DNA of 5,972 bases, taken from positions 1 to 5,972 of the forward strand of contig DATIBM010000011.1 in assembly GCA_035457545.1 (NCBI GenBank), given 5' to 3'. Shown here one piece after another: positions 4,990 through 5,972 of the stretch. Below the pieces are notes generated by a model. It was not told where the DNA came from. It worked only from the letters and a program-made list of their open reading frames with translations, and ran no database searches. The position numbers were made by a program, and so were the translations under genes. This DNA comes from Nitrospira_G sp035457545. Its GTDB lineage: Bacteria; Nitrospirota; Nitrospiria; Nitrospirales; Nitrospiraceae. Position 1 is the first letter of the stretch. The number at the start of each line of letters is the position of its first letter.

Positions 4990-5742
4990 TCATGGTGAAG
5001 GAGGTTCCGGGCCGGTCCCCAGAACGTCCCGCATGGCGTTCGCCAAGTCGCGGAGCGCCAGCGCGCCGTCTCCTACGAATGCCGATCCGTGCATGAGCGC
5101 CAGTTGCTTCGGCCGGAGATCGGCCAGTCCGTGGAGGATGGAGTCGGTCAACGGCGTGTAGGGATAGGCGTGGGCGAATGGGCCTTTCTGGCCCACGATC
5201 AACGATCGCCGGGCGCGACCGACCACGTCGGACTCGGTGAGCGCCTCGACGTCTCCTTCATGGGTGAAGAGATCGGAGCAGAGCAAGGTGCTCGTGACCT
5301 CTTCGAACAGAAGGCCGGCCTCCCAGTTGTGCGGCACATGCGGCGTCTGCCGGAATCGGAAACGGTATCGGCCGGTCTTGAGTATCTCGTTATGTGCAAT
5401 CACCCGCGCCCGGCGAACCGCGAAATCATTCACGCTCACGAGCGCCCCGACCAGGCCGCACAGCGGTTCGGCGCGAGGCGCCATGGCCAGCCAATCGTTC
5501 AGCGCTCCGCATTCGTCGGCTTCGAAATGGCTGAACGAGATCCATCGCACTGTGGCAGGATCGATGACCCGCGCCACAGCCTCGCGCACCAGCGGGAACA
5601 TCTGCTTCATCCCCGCGTGAAACAGGAGCGGCTCGTCGTCCTTGATGAGAAAGTGATTGAACCGCAGGTTGAATTCCGGAACGTAGATCGAGATCGCATA
5701 ATGATCTGGGGCGATCTCCGCCACTCTCGCGTTGTCCGTCAT
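4990..5742 (-). CDS. Stand-alone metallo-beta-lactamase-fold protein with a flavodiiron-type diiron site
   Basis: A 250-residue protein matching the beta-lactamase-like domain of flavodiiron proteins, which reduce O2 or NO in the cytosol. The whole ligand set can be placed: His72, Glu74 and Asp76 in SHFEADECGALN, His135 in TPHVPHNW, Asp157 in LLCSDLFTHEG and His218 in LALMHGSAF. The HxExD form, in place of the HxHxD of hydrolytic relatives, marks the diiron branch. No flavodoxin or rubredoxin domain follows; the chain ends with a Pro-rich tail after residue 243. It must therefore take electrons from a separate partner, or work as an oxygen or redox sensor, as proposed for related ODP-type proteins. 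The ATG at 5742-5740 has GGAGG at 5747-5751 and overlaps the preceding stop as ATGA, so translation is probably coupled. It is intact, with no sign of damage. Confidence 0.88.
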   Translation of the reverse strand: MTDNARVAEIAPDHYAISIYVPEFNLRFNHFLIKDDEPLLFHAGMKQMFPLVREAVARVIDPATVRWISFSHFEADECGALNDWLAMAPRAEPLCGLVGALVSVNDFAVRRARVIAHNEILKTGRYRFRFRQTPHVPHNWEAGLLFEEVTSTLLCSDLFTHEGDVEALTESDVVGRARRSLIVGQKGPFAHAYPYTPLTDSILHGLADLRPKQLALMHGSAFVGDGALALRDLANAMRDVLGTGPEPPSP

Positions 5743-5972
5743 CGCTCCTCCTTGTCTCTCGACCGTGCCCGGATGAGCGGACCGCTTCCGATCAGCTCTT
5801 TCGTTTCGGCAAAGGGCCCGTCGATCACCATCGGCCTGGCTCCGGAATCTGTGATGCGCCGGCCCTTCGAGCTGGGTCGGATGCCGGAGCCGGTGAGTCG
5901 CGAGACGATTTGCGGCGCTTGTCCGCGTTCCATGTCGATGCCCGCGGCAAGTCGCTCGCGTCGCATCCCGCT
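5739..5972 (-). pseudogene. YCII/DGPF-family fragment (middle section), open at the right window edge
   Basis: The visible frame enters from the right edge and includes an ATG at 5966-5964. Counting from that Met, residues 26-72 read GSGIRPSSKGRRITDSGARP followed by MVIDGPFAETKELIG and LIRARSRD. This is the central part of a DGPF-type YCII protein, with the motif DGPFAETKEL at 49-58. The usual ending (a helix EALEWAKR-like and a strand leading to EDFGP) is lost: the frame stops at 5741-5739 directly after RDKEER. The segment before residue 24 is not a good match to the normal N-terminus. The stop overlaps the start of the diiron protein gene, and the last codons supply that gene's ribosome site, so this reading frame may survive mainly as a translated leader. 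The N-terminal side lies outside the window, so how much is lost there is unknown. Confidence 0.65.

Overview
All genes I can support lie on the minus strand, so transcription runs from the right edge to the left. Base composition is GC-rich and nearly every gene start carries a strong GGAGG-type ribosome site. A 127-bp inverted repeat at 281-407 resembles, from memory, a dispersed repeat in Nitrospira genomes. With the gene content, this makes a Nitrospira-like (Nitrospirota) bacterium my best guess. It is an inference, not a proof.

Left half (1-2061): an efflux operon. A TetR-family regulator (1390-2013) overlaps by 4 bp a periplasmic adaptor lipoprotein of the HlyD/YbhG type (407-1393). 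After a 212-bp gap holding the inverted repeat comes the start of an ABC transporter ATPase (1-194), cut by the window edge. The order regulator, adaptor, ATPase matches E. coli cecR(ybiH)-ybhG-ybhF, so permeases probably follow outside the window. A sigma70-like promoter and a 7-bp-arm inverted repeat lie directly upstream of the regulator and probably form an autoregulated control site.

Right half (2278-5972): small, separately started genes of the kinds often found together in bacterial accessory regions. In transcription order they are: a YCII/DGPF-type fragment open at the right edge (5739-5972); a stand-alone metallo-beta-lactamase-fold protein with the diiron ligand set of flavodiiron proteins (4990-5742); a YCII/DGPF gene that lacks its middle (4426-4725); an intact VOC/glyoxalase-fold protein (3989-4471); a second intact VOC protein (3311-3733); the N-terminal half of a third VOC gene (3042-3254); the N-terminal end of a haloalkane-dehalogenase-like hydrolase (2831-3013); and an intact Rid (YjgF/YER057c/UK114) protein (2278-2682) without the deaminase arginine. 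Four of these eight genes are truncated or internally deleted while keeping start codons or ribosome sites, so the region looks like a decaying accessory cluster.

Stretches without a recognised gene are all under 300 bp: 195-280, 2062-2277, 2683-2830, 3734-3988 and 4726-4989. I saw no tRNA, rRNA, CRISPR array, insertion sequence or transposase. I do not see strong evidence for a wholly new system. The best leads are the operon-interrupting repeat, the stand-alone diiron protein and the complementary YCII fragments.
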